Assembly (NCBI GenBank): GCA_002189035.1
Contig: CM007990.1
Span: 1,426,001 to 1,490,000, forward strand
Source: Utricularia gibba
Taxonomy: Eukaryota; Streptophyta; Magnoliopsida; Lamiales; Lentibulariaceae
Direction: 5' to 3'
Length of the DNA stretch: 64,000 bases
Part shown: piece by piece, positions 15,245 to 28,651 of the stretch
Position numbering within the stretch: position 1 is the first letter of the stretch
Layout: every line of letters starts with the position of its first letter
The notes under the pieces: model-generated
Database searches by the model: none
Told to the model about the DNA's origin: nothing
What the model saw: only the letters and a program-made list of their open reading frames with translations
Made by a program: the position numbers and the translations under genes

Positions 15245-16777
15245 CTGTGCGGTGCCTATGTGTGAAGCTCGACCTCAATCCTAAGCGCAAAAGAGACTCC
15301 TACCGATTGGCTGGAATCTGAATACTATAAAAACTGGAAAAGATCTCGTCCTCCGATTGCGAAATAACCCCTTTTGTTTCAATAAACTACGAAAGTACCA
15401 CTCTTATTTTATTTTGCCTTAAGATCTCATCGAGCATTAGAATATCCTTTACGAGGCGTCCTCCTTCATTATCATACATGGAGGTTTGATAATTTCTCTT
15501 TTAATTTTCGCATGCGATATTTTTTGTTTTAATACTTATACTTAAGTCGAATTTATCTTTGATTTGATTAGAACTTGTTTTTTTTTACGTCTAATCTTGA
15601 ATATCATAAACTATCAATTTCATAAATGACTTTGGAATTCGTTACTAATTTTTATCTTTCAATTGTAGCTCATCTATAATTATTGTATCATATGAATATT
15701 ATATACTGAAAATTATGTAAAGAATTTTTGCTTAAAAGAAAGTAAGCTTATCGAGCAAGCATTTCCGTTTCAAGGGGAATATGGCAGTTTTGTAAATAAT
15801 TGAGAACTCGAGGGGCTAATGTCGGAGGTCAATCGGTTTCTGATTCGATGGTATGGGGCAAAATATCTAAACGGAAGAGCCCCACCTGGATGATCCACGT
15901 CACGTGGTGCATATATTTATCAATTTTTTCGTGTGAAAAATCTGAAGATATTTTGGGGACAACGACAAAAATCTTGGCCAACATCTCTTTTAACGGCGCC
16001 CGGCAATGAATACTTTCGGGGTATTCTTGTACTTTCAAGTTTGGTTCAAACATGATATAATTATAATTTGACCATAATGGAATTATGATTAGATCCTGAA
16101 TTTATTGTTTCATATATTTTAAATGCATTTACAAAAATAATTTTATTTTAAATATATATTTATAAAAACAATGTATCAAATACATTTTCAATTTTATTAT
16201 ATGACACTTGTTTATTTAGACTCAAATAATTTAAATAAATCATTAATTAAAATACACTATCAATTATATTTTGTGGTAATTGATGTATATTCTAGTAAAA
16301 TATATTCTATAACATCAATATTACACTAAATGATGGAAACGCCACTATGAAATTACATAATAATTGTTCTCTAATTTTTATATTAATAATATTTAAAATA
16401 AATTAAAAGACAGATGGAGGGGATTATCTTGAAAAATAACCATCATCCATTTCAATCTCAAGTACTACATCAAAAAATTAAGAATCATTTAAAAAGTGGT
16501 CAATGTCAATCTTATACATTTAGGTAAAAAAGAAACACATATATTACCTATTTTTTTCACACAATATTTGACTCATGTACAAATTTCTAATTTATCCAAA
16601 AATCAATATCACACTTTAAACACTCGAGTAACCGTCATAATTAATATACCTAATAGTTGAAGGCAGAGTCAGTTAGTGTCAACCACCAAGAGTGAGGACT
16701 ACTTTTCCTAATTGCAAAAAGGACCAACCAAATACTATAATTTACAATTTACACGAGGAAGCGGCAGGGAGGAGATC
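15245..16777. other. Spacer between FKF1 and class II TPS
   Basis: FKF1 promoter side (left) and TPS 3' flank (right). Apart from the element cluster at 15860-15974 it is A/T-rich with no coding signal. No terminal-repeat structure was recognised. Confidence 0.6.
15860..15974 (-). promoter_or_regulatory. Circadian-type element cluster upstream of FKF1
   Basis: Within 115 bp, 616-730 bp upstream of the FKF1 start, lie: an evening element AAAATATCT (15860-15868, + strand), a G-box CACGTG (15901-15906) inside the palindrome CCACGTCACGTGG, a CCA1-binding site AAAAATCT (15936-15943), a second evening element in inverse orientation (15946-15954) and a second AAAAATCT (15967-15974). Evening elements and CBS sites are bound by CCA1/LHY/RVE MYB factors, and FKF1 is a clock-controlled evening gene in Arabidopsis. 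That this cluster drives FKF1 is inferred from position. Confidence 0.65.
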
Positions 16778-19486
16778 CTAGAGTAAGGTCGGCACCGGAA
16801 GCATCTGCTCCGCCACGCTGGCCAATCCCTGCATCATCCGTACAAGCTCTACCTTGTCGTCGAGGTAATACTTTGCCTTGCTGGGTTTCCGGCCGACTGT
16901 GCAGGCGAATACTTCCGCACTCGGTGCTATGGAGGAGGTAGACACGGAGCTCGTGATAACCTCGAACATGTCTTCATCCGATCGGTCGTCCCCAATGCAG
17001 AGGACGAAGTCCGGCGATAAATTTCTCTCTTTCATGGAAGAGAGCAGCTGTTTCGCCACCAACCCCTTGCTCGCTCCCTGGTAATACATGCGAATTAGTG
17101 TCTATGAGGCGAAAGAGATGAAGCGTCTGGCTTTTGTGGTGCACCTGCGGTTTAACCTCGACGTAGTTCAGGCCACTCTTGACGGTAACAGGTTCGTTGG
17201 CCAGGACGCTTTCGAGATGATCGAGAAGCTCCTTTGCTTGGCACGATCCAAAATCGGGATCAGCATCCTGGTAATTCCATGCCATGGCAGTTTCCTTTGG
17301 CTCGATGACAGATCCATCAGTTGTTTCTGTGTAGAGCTGCATTACAGGCTCTACGATTTGCTTCCAGTTGCATTCCACCAACGGCCCCAATGCTGTCCAT
17401 TCATCGTCCCGCTTCATCCTGAAACGATCACCTTTCTGGGTTATGACAACCGCAAATGGAAGTGAAAAGGGATCTCAGATTTGATCATATACCGTGTAAA
17501 GTAGCCGTGCTCAGCTGCAATCCCAAGTTTATCACAACACAAGAACCAGTCAGAAAGCTCATCCCTGCGTCTACCGCTGACAATGAACACCGTGTTGTTC
17601 CTGTCTCTGCATAAGCTGTTGAGGATGTCGAGTGTGCTAAAGCTCGGTGTCTTGTCTATTGAACTTTGAGGCATCAAAGTTCCATCATAGTCCAGAAGAA
17701 TAGCTCTGGTTGTAGTCCTCTTGTAAGCTGAAACTATGTGCTCCATGGCCAATTTTCTGAAGTTCAGATCAAGGGCCACCACTCGGAAACGAAGGCCAAA
17801 CCCGATTCCCCAGCACCTACGCTGAGTATGATCCTTGCAGGTTCTTTCAAGATCATTCAAAAAACTACGACCCCAATAGGCAACATCATGTGTGCTAACA
17901 TACTTGTAATGCTTTTCATGTCTCAGCTGCTTCTCCGCATCCGGCATCATGAGGGCAGAATCCATGGCCTCTGCAACTGCATCGACATTCCAAGGATTTA
18001 CTCGCACTGCGCCGCTTAGAGACGGCGAACAGCCGATGAATTCTGAGACAACCAACATGCTCTTCTTTGGGGCACCTGGTTGTAGTCCCAAAACCATGTC
18101 CAGGTTTTCATTTCCTTGTCTGCTGATAATGTATTCATAGGGAATGAGATTCATCCCGTCCCTCACTGCAGTGACCAGACAGCATTCTGCAATGACATAA
18201 TACGCAACTCTCTCATAGAACTTTAGTGACTGATCTATCAAGATAACAGGATCATACCCTGGCTCCCCGAACATGTCATTGATTCTTTTAACATTTGCAT
18301 AAGTCTCCTCCTGCACTTCCTTCACATCTCTACCTTTTCCTCGAGCAGGATTTGCTATTTGTACTAAAACAACCTTCCCCTTATTCTCCGGGTGCTGCAA
18401 AAGAAGCTGTTCCATTGCTAGCAACTTCAAGCTGATACCTTTAAATATATCCATGTCATCTACTCCGAGCAACATTGTCTTCCCCTGAAACTGCATCTTA
18501 AGCTCTGCTACTTTATCCTCTGTCTCTCTGAGGCTCAAGACTGACTGAAGCTGGCTCATATGTATCCCCACAGGGAGGATCTTGATACTCACAGTTCGAC
18601 CATAATACTCGAGTCCTATGTATCCCCTTTTCGACTCATAAGAGAGACCTAACATCCGGCTGCAGCAGGAAAGGAAATGGCGAGCATAGTCGAAGGTATG
18701 GAAGCCAATCAAGTCTGAATTCAGCAATGCTCGCAAAAGCTCTTCCCTTATAGGCAACGTCTTGTAAATCTCTGAAGAAGGGAAGGGACTATGGAGGAAG
18801 AATCCTAGTTTCACTCTGTTGAACCTCTTCCTTAAGAACGTAGGCAGAACCATGAGATGATAGTCATGAATCCAGACATAATCGTCTTCAGGACTGATAA
18901 CCTCCATAATCCTATCAGCAAAAATCTTGTTCACAGATACGTAAGCCTGCCACAAGGACCGGTTAAACCGGCCACCGAGATCCGGCGACAAAGGCAACAT
19001 GTAATGAAACAATGGCCACAAATGCTGCTTGCAGAAGCCGTGGTAATACCTGGTAAACAAATCAGGAGGCAGAAATGTAGGCACACATTTGAATGTCTCC
19101 AGGAGAATCTGGGAAACCTCATCTTGATCATTTGGATGAATCTCTTCTTTCAAACAACCAATGTAAATGAACTCCACATCTTCATCTCCCAACCCATCTT
19201 TTAGCTGATGAAGAATTGAATTCTCATCCCAACTAAAACACCAACTTTTACTGTTGTATTTACTTCGATTCATCTTTATTGGCAACTCATTCGCCACTAC
19301 TATGATCCTCTCCCCATGAGCAGAAGAAGATGATGAAGGCTCAGAGCGAAGGTCCTCCTCGAGGTCAGAAAGTAAGCTGGGAACCGTCATAATACGGGGC
19401 ATTCTCCGGTTGATCCGGCCGAAAGAAGGCGCCGGAGCCTCACCAGAGACCAGCTCCAGTAGATTTGAATACGAACGCGACACCAT
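16778..19486 (-). CDS. Class II trehalose-6-phosphate synthase/phosphatase-like protein (TPS5-11 group)
   Basis: Three exons, 19486-17493, 17418-17145 and 17077-16778, give 855 aa, the normal class II length and exon pattern. The N-terminus MVSRSYSNLLELVSGE and the PRIMTVPSLLSDLEEDL segment are typical of TPS7-10. A GT20 glycosyltransferase domain follows (VWIHDYHLMVLPTFLRKRFN, FFLHSPFPSSEIY, GIDDMDIFKG-like GVDDMDIFKG, NPARGKGRDV). The C-terminal HAD phosphatase-like domain has LLDYDGTLMPQ and GDDRSDEDMF. Class II TPS proteins are mostly regarded as regulators of sugar signalling through SnRK1 and 14-3-3 binding, usually without measurable synthase activity. Which of TPS7-10 it matches was not resolved. 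A pyrimidine-rich tract ending ttttcag near 19567 suggests a 5' UTR intron, common in this class. Confidence 0.94.
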
Positions 19487-22400
19487 TTAACTCCCCCAAC
19501 CCCAAACCAAATGCCCAGTTCCTAAAACCACTTCACTAAGAAATACAACGCAAACCCAGAACCCACCTGAAAAACAAGCAAAGTTAGCCTCTTAAGAGCA
19601 AAGGCCGCCATCCCACATATCAGAGTTGCTGATTTGATGAGATCCCCTCTCAAAGAGACCCATTTGACCAATCCTCTCTACACTGTCGTCCGGAATTCGG
19701 AAAACTGGGCCACCAAAGCAAGCTGCCAACAAAAGATAAAGAATGGGTTGGAAGGGCACACAGGAAACAACAAGATTAGATCTTTAGAGCGGCGTTTGAC
19801 CGGGCGGCATCCCAAAAATGAGGAGACCTTGAGACGGCGTTTGAAACAGCTTTGGATATTCCGCGACTGCGAGCTCCCCAAGTGGATAAACTTTGCAGAT
19901 AAACATTAAAATAATTGCGAGGGAACAGCTGGCCGAAGTGGTCCACGCCTTAACTTGAATTGTCCCCCTTCAAATTGAGCCTCCATAAATGCCAATAAAG
20001 AAAAAGCCAATAACGTGACTTCTGACTCTCTTTTCTTTTTTCTTTTTTCCCACAAGGCTGATTTTTTATTTTTTTTTCTTTAATTCAAAAGCCTGACCTA
20101 TAGACTCAGTTTGTTGAGAATTTATGACTGATGTGTAAAATATTCATTTATGCGGATGTATAAAAAAAATAGTATTTAATATTTTTAATACAATTTTTTT
20201 ATTTGCTATGAAACTTATTAATCATGTAATTTAAAATACAACATCGCTTTATTGATAACAATAATATTATCTATATTATCTCTTAATATATTTTTTTTGT
20301 ATATCACATTTGAGATTAGATAATAAAAAATGATGGCAGCAAAAAAAAGAAAATAAAAAGAACAATAAAATTATTTAATCATGAATAGTTTGATTTTATT
20401 TTATATAAACCTAATTATAAAATATGTTACCAAATATATATTAAACAAACACTTATTTTGGATAATTTACAATTTTTATTTTCGGATTATTTTTGGTTGG
20501 GAGTTGGGTTTTGTTATTCTCGCCAGGCCCATAAAACCGGCCCATGGCGTTGGGTTTCAAGTGCAACCGGTTATTTATCGAATATATGTTCTTTAAAATT
20601 TTTATTTTTATGTTCAAAATAATTTGAAATTTTCCATCTACTTTTGGAATAATACCTAAAAAAAGGTTACTTAAATAATTGCTTGGGAACAAAAACAAAC
20701 ACCAAAATTTGGTGTAGTGAGTTATGCAGCGTTGGAGTAGAAATTTACCATAAAAATTCAACGGTGAGATAAGGCGCCACGTGGATGCCCATCACTCATA
20801 TCGAAGGGTGACAGCAAGATAACGACAGCCACGTTCCCGCCACACGCCGCTCCCTCACATCAAGTCAGCAGCAGCAATTCCCCTCAACCAAAACCAAATC
20901 AAAATCAAAATCATTACACATGAAATGAAAAGAATTAGAAAGATCACAATTTCGACGGTGCAGATCAAGCATAATTAAACATCGTATATTATTTTATTTT
21001 TAAATGTGATCATTGAGACAAAAAAAATAAAAATCAAACACGTCAATACGACAGTGATTCTTGCAAGAGGGACACAACAATTATTGGTTGACCCGGCCGG
21101 GTTTCTGTTGGAAACCCGGTTGAATCGGAGTTTTAAATTCCGAACATCATTCTTTTTTCAAACATTATTATTCTATTTTGATTGTCGTTTTAGTAGTAGG
21201 TACCATTTATGAAGCTAAACACAAAATAAAGGAATGTTTATTTAATTAATCTGGCGAGAAAATAACATATCATCAGTTGACACGTGCTGTGCTCCCACGG
21301 AAATGACAATAATCTCCCTATGCGGATCACCGCTAGCCGGGTTAACTAAACCGGTTCAGCCTTCTACAATCATTGTGGCATTGGATGATGTCCATGGGCA
21401 TGTCTCGTCATGGCAGAACAAGTTGGGAGGAGTCATGGATCGGATCGAGGGTGGCACGCACAATTGGGGGTGCAGGTGCACCTAACTTTCGTGGAGCATC
21501 ACATACAGCATTTCAATAACAATAATATTATTTATTTATTATTATTATTCATATTTTATGTAGAGAATTTTGAGAAGAGTTCATAGGATCCCTATGAGAC
21601 TTGGGTGTTAATTACTTGGAGGGGCATTTAGAAATTTCTATTAAAAATATTAAGTTTTAAAGTTTCATTTTGTTTTCATATGGACGGGGGAAGAATGATG
21701 AGTGATTTTGAGAGGTTTGTTTGGGTTGGGACCATGAGATTTGCCAAAAGTAGGGGTATCTTTACCAAATTATTGCACAACTAGGACCAAGTTTTTAAGG
21801 CAAAATTTACAATTATTAATAATTTTGATTCATTATTTTTGTGTAAAATGAAAGTATCGTATTCACAAGCGAAAATTTCACAATCGTTGTAAATTATAAA
21901 TTTTCTAAAAATTCAATTCAATTACAAACACTTACTCAAATAATGACGTATAATGAATTAATCATATTTTAAATTCTAATTACAATTAACGATAACATAT
22001 TGAAGCAATAAGCAAAATTAAATACAAATACTAAAATCAATATATTCACATTGATGCAAATAAAAATAATGATACTTTGGGATAACTCTAATCCTAATCT
22101 ACATTTTTTGTCTTTATAATTCAAAATAATTTAGATCTATCAGAATCATTTTTTAGATTTTCAATTAATGATATTTTTAGGTTTTTCATTTCATATTTAG
22201 ATTTGCCATGAAATAAACATAATTAGATATATTCGATTTTATCGTTTTATATCCAAGAATATCGACTTATTCTACATGTTCCAGTTTTTTAAACTATCTC
22301 TAAATTGGATGCTTAAGTTGTGTTTATTATTTATTTTATTTCTTAGATCTACCCCAGATATAGAAAAACAATAAAACAAGTTAAAATATAGGCTAAAAAT

Positions 22401-23600
22401 AGCAGTTCAATAACTATATCAACTTTATATATCATAAATCATCATTACAATTTAGTCACTCATATTGAAAGATAAAATTATGATATCATGGACTAAATCT
22501 AGAAAAATATGTAGATTGATATTCATAAGCAAAGCAATAAATTTAAAACATTTACAATACGTAAATAAAATAGAGTTCAGTTCTGAGTTGTCCATCAGCT
22601 ATTGTTCCTGTTGCGAAACAATAGCGGATTCAATGCTAGAGTTCTCCATCCAAATCTCGTTCCTTTTCCATCTAATTCGAAAATCCGTGCTTCATATTCG
22701 AAAAATACCATTTCCTTTTTTATTTTTTTCATTTTTCAAATTTTGTTACTATTTTGACATTCTATTGCTTTTAACCTGAATCTAAAGATTGCATATGATT
22801 GAGATAATATATTATGTCCCTTTTCTCAAATGTGGTGTCTCATCGATTATTTATTTTTTATATATATAAATTAGGTTTGATTTGTTCCAAAATAATGATG
22901 TTAAAGTTGTGAAACCTAAAAAATTAAGATGGACTAAATCGATAATCTAATCTATTTTTACACATAAAAATATAAATAATAACATAATTACTAAAATATT
23001 AAAAATCATAAATAAAACATCTATCTTATAATTAAATATATTAATTTTAAAACATAAAAATACTTTATTTGATGAATTCATCGCAACCCTCAGTGAAAGT
23101 AATAGTTAATATGATAAAATATATAGATTGAGAATTTTGTCACTACAATCTTCCATTTCTATTAAAATTAATTTAATCTCAAATAAATTAAGTTATCGTG
23201 CCGAAATAGAAGATGTTCAAAGTTCATAGTAGTCGATAAACAAGGGCAACGATGCTCGTGGTTCTAAACGGTAGTCAACAAAAAGGGCGACGCTGTTTCT
23301 AAGAAATCGGCGTTTCGATTTTGATTATACTAATTAATTTTATAGACCATTAATCTCGTTTAATTATCGACTGATCAAAGCGACAAATCCTTCATTAATC
23401 TACAAAGTATAGTCGTTTAATTATACTTCGGAGAGCATTTATACAGATATGGTTTTATTTTATTTTTTGAACATTTAAGGAATACGAAGGAGAAAATTTG
23501 GAATCTCTATTTAATGCGCGTGCCTGCGTTCAGGAAGCACACGCTCACAAGTCAAGGGGCACCTTCACGGGTTTGTGAGTTTAGCTTTCTTTTGTTATCA
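19487..23600. other. Long AT-rich spacer between TPS and VIT1
   Basis: About 4.1 kb. The first few hundred bases are probably the TPS leader and promoter. More GC-rich patches at about 20760-20880 and 21270-21480 include G-box-like CACGTG cores (for example near 21281) but no convincing ORF. The remainder is low-complexity A/T DNA. No tRNA-like cloverleaf, terminal repeats or transposase remnants were recognised. Confidence 0.55.
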
Positions 23601-24842
23601 ATGGCGCCGGAATCTGAGCGTTCGCTGCTGGACCGCCACGAGGAGCGTCACTTCACCTCCAGTGAAATCGTGCGGGATATAATAATCGGCGTGTCCGATG
23701 GTCTCACGGTTCCATTTGCCCTCGCGGCGGGCCTATCCGGCGCGGATGTCACCTCATCGGTGATTTTAACCGCCGGACTTGCGGAGGTCGCAGCCGGTGC
23801 CATCTCCATGGGCCTCGGAGGGTAAACATTTCCAATTTCTTCTTCGATGAAAGTCGTTTCTCTCTGATTCTGAATCTGTTTTGAGGTTTCTGCAGTTATC
23901 TCGCTGCGAAGAGTGAAGCAGACCATTATATGAAGGAATTGAAAAGAGAAGAAGATGAGGTTAACGCTGTACCTGATACAGGTCCGTACTCTTCTCCCTA
24001 AATCGGTGTTTTCCTTGTGTGTTTGTGTGCACGGAAACAACACAATACACACACTCCTTGAAACACGCTGAATTCAAGTTCAAACGCGGTTGCAGAAGCT
24101 GCTGAGGTTGCCGAGATATTGTCAGAGTATGGGATTCAGCCCCATGAGTATACACCAGTGGTGAATTCCCTGAGGAAGAATCCCAAGGCGTGGGTGGATT
24201 TCATGATGAAGTAGGCCCTCTTCCCTTTCCCATACTCCTCATCTTTTACACATGCATGTGCTGTATCCAAGACGGGAAAAAGGCACTGTTGATGTTACTG
24301 GTCGCATCTGCATGTAGAGTTGCTGTCACATGCCTATAGAACCAAGAAAAGAGATGATAAAAACACATGGATATCTGTTTGCCCCCACCGTCCCATCCCT
24401 TTCTTCCTCCTCTACCTCTTGTCAGGAATCTTTCTTCCCCGTGTATAGCAACTGTGGCCCGCCCGCGCCCCGCACCCCCTCTGGTTTTGTTGCCATGTGA
24501 GTGTTGGGACTTTGGGCCCACTGACTTGAGCTTGTGGTGCGCAGGTTTGAACTGGGGCTGGAGAAGCCGGACCCGAACAGGGCCATCCAGAGCGCCGTGA
24601 CGATAGCCCTGGCCTACGTCACTGGAGGGATTTTCCCCTTGCTGCCGTACATGTTCATCACAAGCAGGATGAATGCTGTCTTCGCCTCTGTCGTGCTGAC
24701 GCTAGTAGCGCTGCTGGTATTCGGCTACGCGAAGGGCCATTTCACTGGGAACAGGCCCTTCATGAGCGCCCTGCAGACCACGATCATCGGAGCACTTGCC
24801 TCCGCCGCTGCTTTCGGCATGGCGAAGCTCGTGCAGAACTAA
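23601..24842 (+). CDS. VIT1: Vacuolar iron transporter VIT1
   Basis: Four exons, 23601-23821, 23896-23981, 24096-24210 and 24545-24842, close to 239 aa. The protein follows Arabidopsis VIT1 along its length: LLDRHEERHFTSSEIVRDIIIGVSDGLT at the N-terminus, AEVAAGAISMGLGGYLAAKSE ending the second transmembrane helix, an acidic metal-binding loop (HYMKELKREEDEVNAVPDTEAAEVAEIL), FELGLEKPDP, and C-terminal helices ending FGMAKLVQN. It carries Fe2+ (and Mn2+) into the vacuole in exchange for protons, in membranes with five predicted helices. An upstream in-frame ATG (23514) exists but the start at 23601 fits the family. Intron 3 (334 bp) has nothing coding. It is convergent with HsfA8. Confidence 0.96.
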
Positions 24843-25488
24843 AGAAAGCTCAAGATCTCGCCCTCTGTGTGCGTGTTGGGTGTGCAGTTGTTTCGCATGT
24901 TCGATTTTTGCTGCGTGTTCATCATCTCATTTACCTGTTCAAATGCTGTCGTCATGTTTCCACCCAGGGGCTCCATTCTCATTCTAAGATTATAATACAT
25001 GAGACAGATGATGTCGTAAGCAGTATAAACAAACTCTTAACAAGTAGCTACAAACATCTCCAACTTTGCATGAAATTGCCGCAGTTTCAAACCCAAAGTG
25101 TTGTTCATCACATTTGACAATGAATGCAGCACTGGTATAATATCGTGGAAAACGAAAACTATATGTAGGTAGACTTTGCGCAACCAGAGTTGAGAACCAT
25201 AATGAAACGGACGGATGCAAAATTATAGCAGCAGAATCACATGTAGTTCTTTCTAAATATCACCTGCCGTACCTGAAAACAGGCCCACTATGCTCTTGCT
25301 TGCAAGGAAGTGAAGAGAAGCTCCAATGAGGACTTGGAGCCCGGCCGTATCAGTAAGACGCCTTGAGCTTGCAAGCACAAGATGGGATAGTACGAGGCAA
25401 AATCCAAGCTCAGAATAATAAGGTTGCGCAAAGGACATGCATATTCTATACAGAAACGCCAAAATGCGGATATCAGGATGCTGATAAA
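24843..25488. other. Convergent 3' flanks of VIT1 and HsfA8
   Basis: Contains both 3' UTRs by position. Short open frames on both strands have no family resemblance. Confidence 0.6.
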
Positions 25489-27079
25489 CTAGAGTTCTTC
25501 CAATTTTTGAGTCAAGCCTTGCAGTTTCTCGTGGGTGCTGTCCATTTCATGATCATCTTTAGAAACCTCTTGTATTTGTGATTGGGTTGTTGCCGTAGTC
25601 TGAGTTTCGGAGTCATCAAGAGGTTCATCTTCGAATTCAATAGCTTGTTTATCTTCTGCAGATGGACTGGACAAAAGGAGCTGTTCTAGCATTCTGTAGT
25701 TTACGGATGCATCTGGAGTGAAAAGATTATCAGAGCTGTCAAGAGAGAGCTCTATATTTTCCAATGAAAGTGGCAGCCTGTCATCCCTTGGACTCATTAT
25801 GAAATCCAAATTGACCATAAGATCGTGCATTTCTTCTGATGAAAAATCGAAGTCCATTAGATCATCAACATGATTAGTGGGTTCCAGGCCTTTTGTGGGC
25901 AATGAGAATCCATCTCCTGGAGGCTGGTATGCAATTAGTGTACCATCTGTGGGAGCCAGTTCACAATCTTCAGTAACTTCACTAAGTTTGCTACTACCAT
26001 TTTCAGACAGACGCCAACTGTTTTCCATCGTCTGGAAAAACTGAACCATGAATTCAGGGCTTTGCATCACCATCACAATGAAAGAAAGCATCTGCTGCTG
26101 GTTCTTCTCCATACCATTTAATTGCTGTCTCAGGAGTATCAGTTTCTTCTGTGAAATTTCTTGATGCTGCCTCAGGTTTTTGAGTTCTTGCATGAGTGCA
26201 TCTTTACCTTGTTTCAAATTCTCAACTTCTTTCCACAATGCTGCATGCTTTTCTTCGTTATCAGAGGGCTGAGGAGGAGCAACATCTTCCTCTTTTACCG
26301 GGGTTTTCTGTGTGTGATTCTGAAGCTGCTTTCTTCTGCTAATGCTCTTCAGCAAATGCTTTTGTCCTTTAACAAATGCTTCATTCGCGAATTGCCAGCG
26401 ATCAGTATCAATTTTTCTGAAACCCTGGATCAAATCAAGTTCTACATTATTATCAATTTGCTAATGCTTAGGAAAACAGAAATCAAAAGAACTGATTCCG
26501 TGGACAAAGAAACTCAAGGATCAAATTCAAAACAAAGAATGCCGGAAGTAGCATAACCCCACCCAACAAAAACTCCCACATAACATATCCTGCTTTTTCC
26601 ATAAATGAGGGAATCGTTTCCAAGTGCAAATAGGTACTAGAACTCCGAAATCCATTTACTTGTTCTATCACTTCTACTATTAACATTCTACAAAGCGCAG
26701 AATGATGCACAAAAGAATCGTAAGCATTATTTGCCTACCTAGAATTTGTAGTACCACGCAATGAGGCTAAATAAACGACGCAATTAACGAATCACGGACA
26801 AGCATCAACAGCAGACAAATAGTCGATTCCAAAAGCCAAACAAAAAAGAAAACTGACACTTACATAAATATTAAGCTGGCGGACGAAACTGGCAAAGTTT
26901 CCATGCTTGAAATACTTGGGAAGCAGTTGGGCAGCAAATTTCGATTCATCCCATATGATAAAGCTATCATTCGAATCAGTCCACGAAATCAGATCATTAG
27001 TAGACTCATCGCTCACCATTTCATAGCATTTAACCAAGAAAGGAGGCAGCGAAACCCCATTCTCCAACGATCTCACCAT
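25489..27079 (-). CDS. HSFA8: Heat shock transcription factor class A8
   Basis: Two exons, 27079-26864 and 26424-25489, give 383 aa. The single intron (439 bp) interrupts the DNA-binding domain after RQLNIY, the conserved HSF position, and exon 2 resumes [14 protein letters not shown]. The DNA-binding domain spans about residues 10-105 ([32 protein letters not shown]). A Gln/Leu heptad coiled coil follows (HR-A/B, about 130-190, with the class A spacing), then [14 protein letters not shown] and YQPPGDG as in HsfA8. The acidic C-terminal half ends with the Leu-rich [11 protein letters not shown], a likely export signal. HsfA8 binds heat-shock elements; in Arabidopsis it is linked to redox-triggered nuclear entry. 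Assignment to A8 rather than A4/A5 rests on the MLSF-VMVM and YQPP stretches. Confidence 0.88.
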
Positions 27080-28651
27080 AATTCAACAAAAACCCTTGCG
27101 ATGTGTTAAGAAAACACCAGGAATTTCAAAGAAACACGAACAAATCAACAAAATCGAAATCGATTCCTATAAACAGTCGAAATAAGATGAAGACTAACGA
27201 TCTCGAATTACAAAAGCATCCAGGTTTGGAAGAGAAGACAAAACATTTATCGAATGAGGAACCAAAAAATTAAAAAAAAAAAAAAAAACAGGAGTCGTCG
27301 CGAAGGTCTTGGAAACTTGGTTTTGAAGAGTCGCCGCGCTGCGCACTCGGAGCCTCCCGGACTTTCGACGATTTTTTCCTTTTTCGTTAATCAAATAATT
27401 AACAAGAATTTCAAATAATAGATATAAATAATAATTATTTGAAAATAAATTATATCATTTAAAAACAAATTATCTATACAATGTTTTCATCTGCCATTCC
27501 TGAAAAATCATGCACTTGGTGCATGCAAGGTTCGTGATTTTTAAGTCAGTTGTTATATTTAATAAATTAATTTCATTTTACTTATGATTACATTAATTTA
27601 TATAATGTGTATATATTTTAAAATAATACATCTTTAATGCACCTTAAAATCGAATTATTGAAATCAACGAATCTCACGTACCCTTTGGTGCAATCTAGGT
27701 TTTCATGTATTTGGGCCGTATGCGATGTCATTACAGATTGGTTCGACGCTTGTTTGTAAGAGTGGGGCCCAAAAAGTTAATGAGCCCATAAAAGATGCGA
27801 TCATTTGGGCCTCAAAAGCAGCGATGAGCCCAAACTATAAATTTCATTAGAGGTTTTTGAGATGGACCTAATTAAGGTTAATACAATATTAATGTAATAA
27901 ATAACAAATTAAAATTATTTGATTATATTTCTTCAAAATCACTTCCAAAAACAATCCTTGTTTGGTTATTACTGTTTTTGATTTATAGAATCAATTCTAT
28001 TTCATTAAAATAATTCTAAATAGAAAATCTTTTATATTCAATTATTAATTTACCTTAAATTGTATTTATTCCTATAAATATTTTGGATTTGTTGGATGAC
28101 AAATTCTTTTAATTAAATTTTATAGTCTTTTATTTTTATCTAGAATAATTAAATCATATACATCTTTTATTGATTTTAGTAAATAAAGTTTATTAGATTT
28201 TAAAAAAGGGAATTTTGAATATTTAAGTGTCAATAAGTGTCACGTGACGGTAATTAATTTGATTAACCAAGCCGGGTGTCCGTAAGGCATTCGAAACTGG
28301 ACCTACCGACCACCGTCTTCTTCTCTCTCACCCAGACACCCACCTCACTCGTAGTCACCGCTTTTCCAAATTTCTTCTTTTTTGCTCCTTTTGCTCCGTG
28401 AAGTTCTCTTTTTTATTTTTTATTTTTCTGTTTTTTCGGCTTTCCATATGGCCTTCGAGATGCGGAAGAGGAAGAAATTCTCACTGGTGGTCAAGATTAC
28501 GGTTGTATACATGTAACCCGATTCAAAGAACGGAGGCTTCCTTTTATGGGTTGTATTGAACAGATTCCTCTGGATTTTTTCCACTTTTTTCAATGTTCAA
28601 CAGAGGTTAAGAGGTGAAGAAGCTGTTCTTCGCATCTGGGTCGTGACCAAA
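27080..28651. other. Divergent spacer between HsfA8 and TMK-type kinase
   Basis: Promoter region of both genes. HsfA8 leader near 27080-27400 includes an A17-like run at about 27275. A CACGTG core lies near 28240. The middle is A/T-rich without ORFs. Confidence 0.55.
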
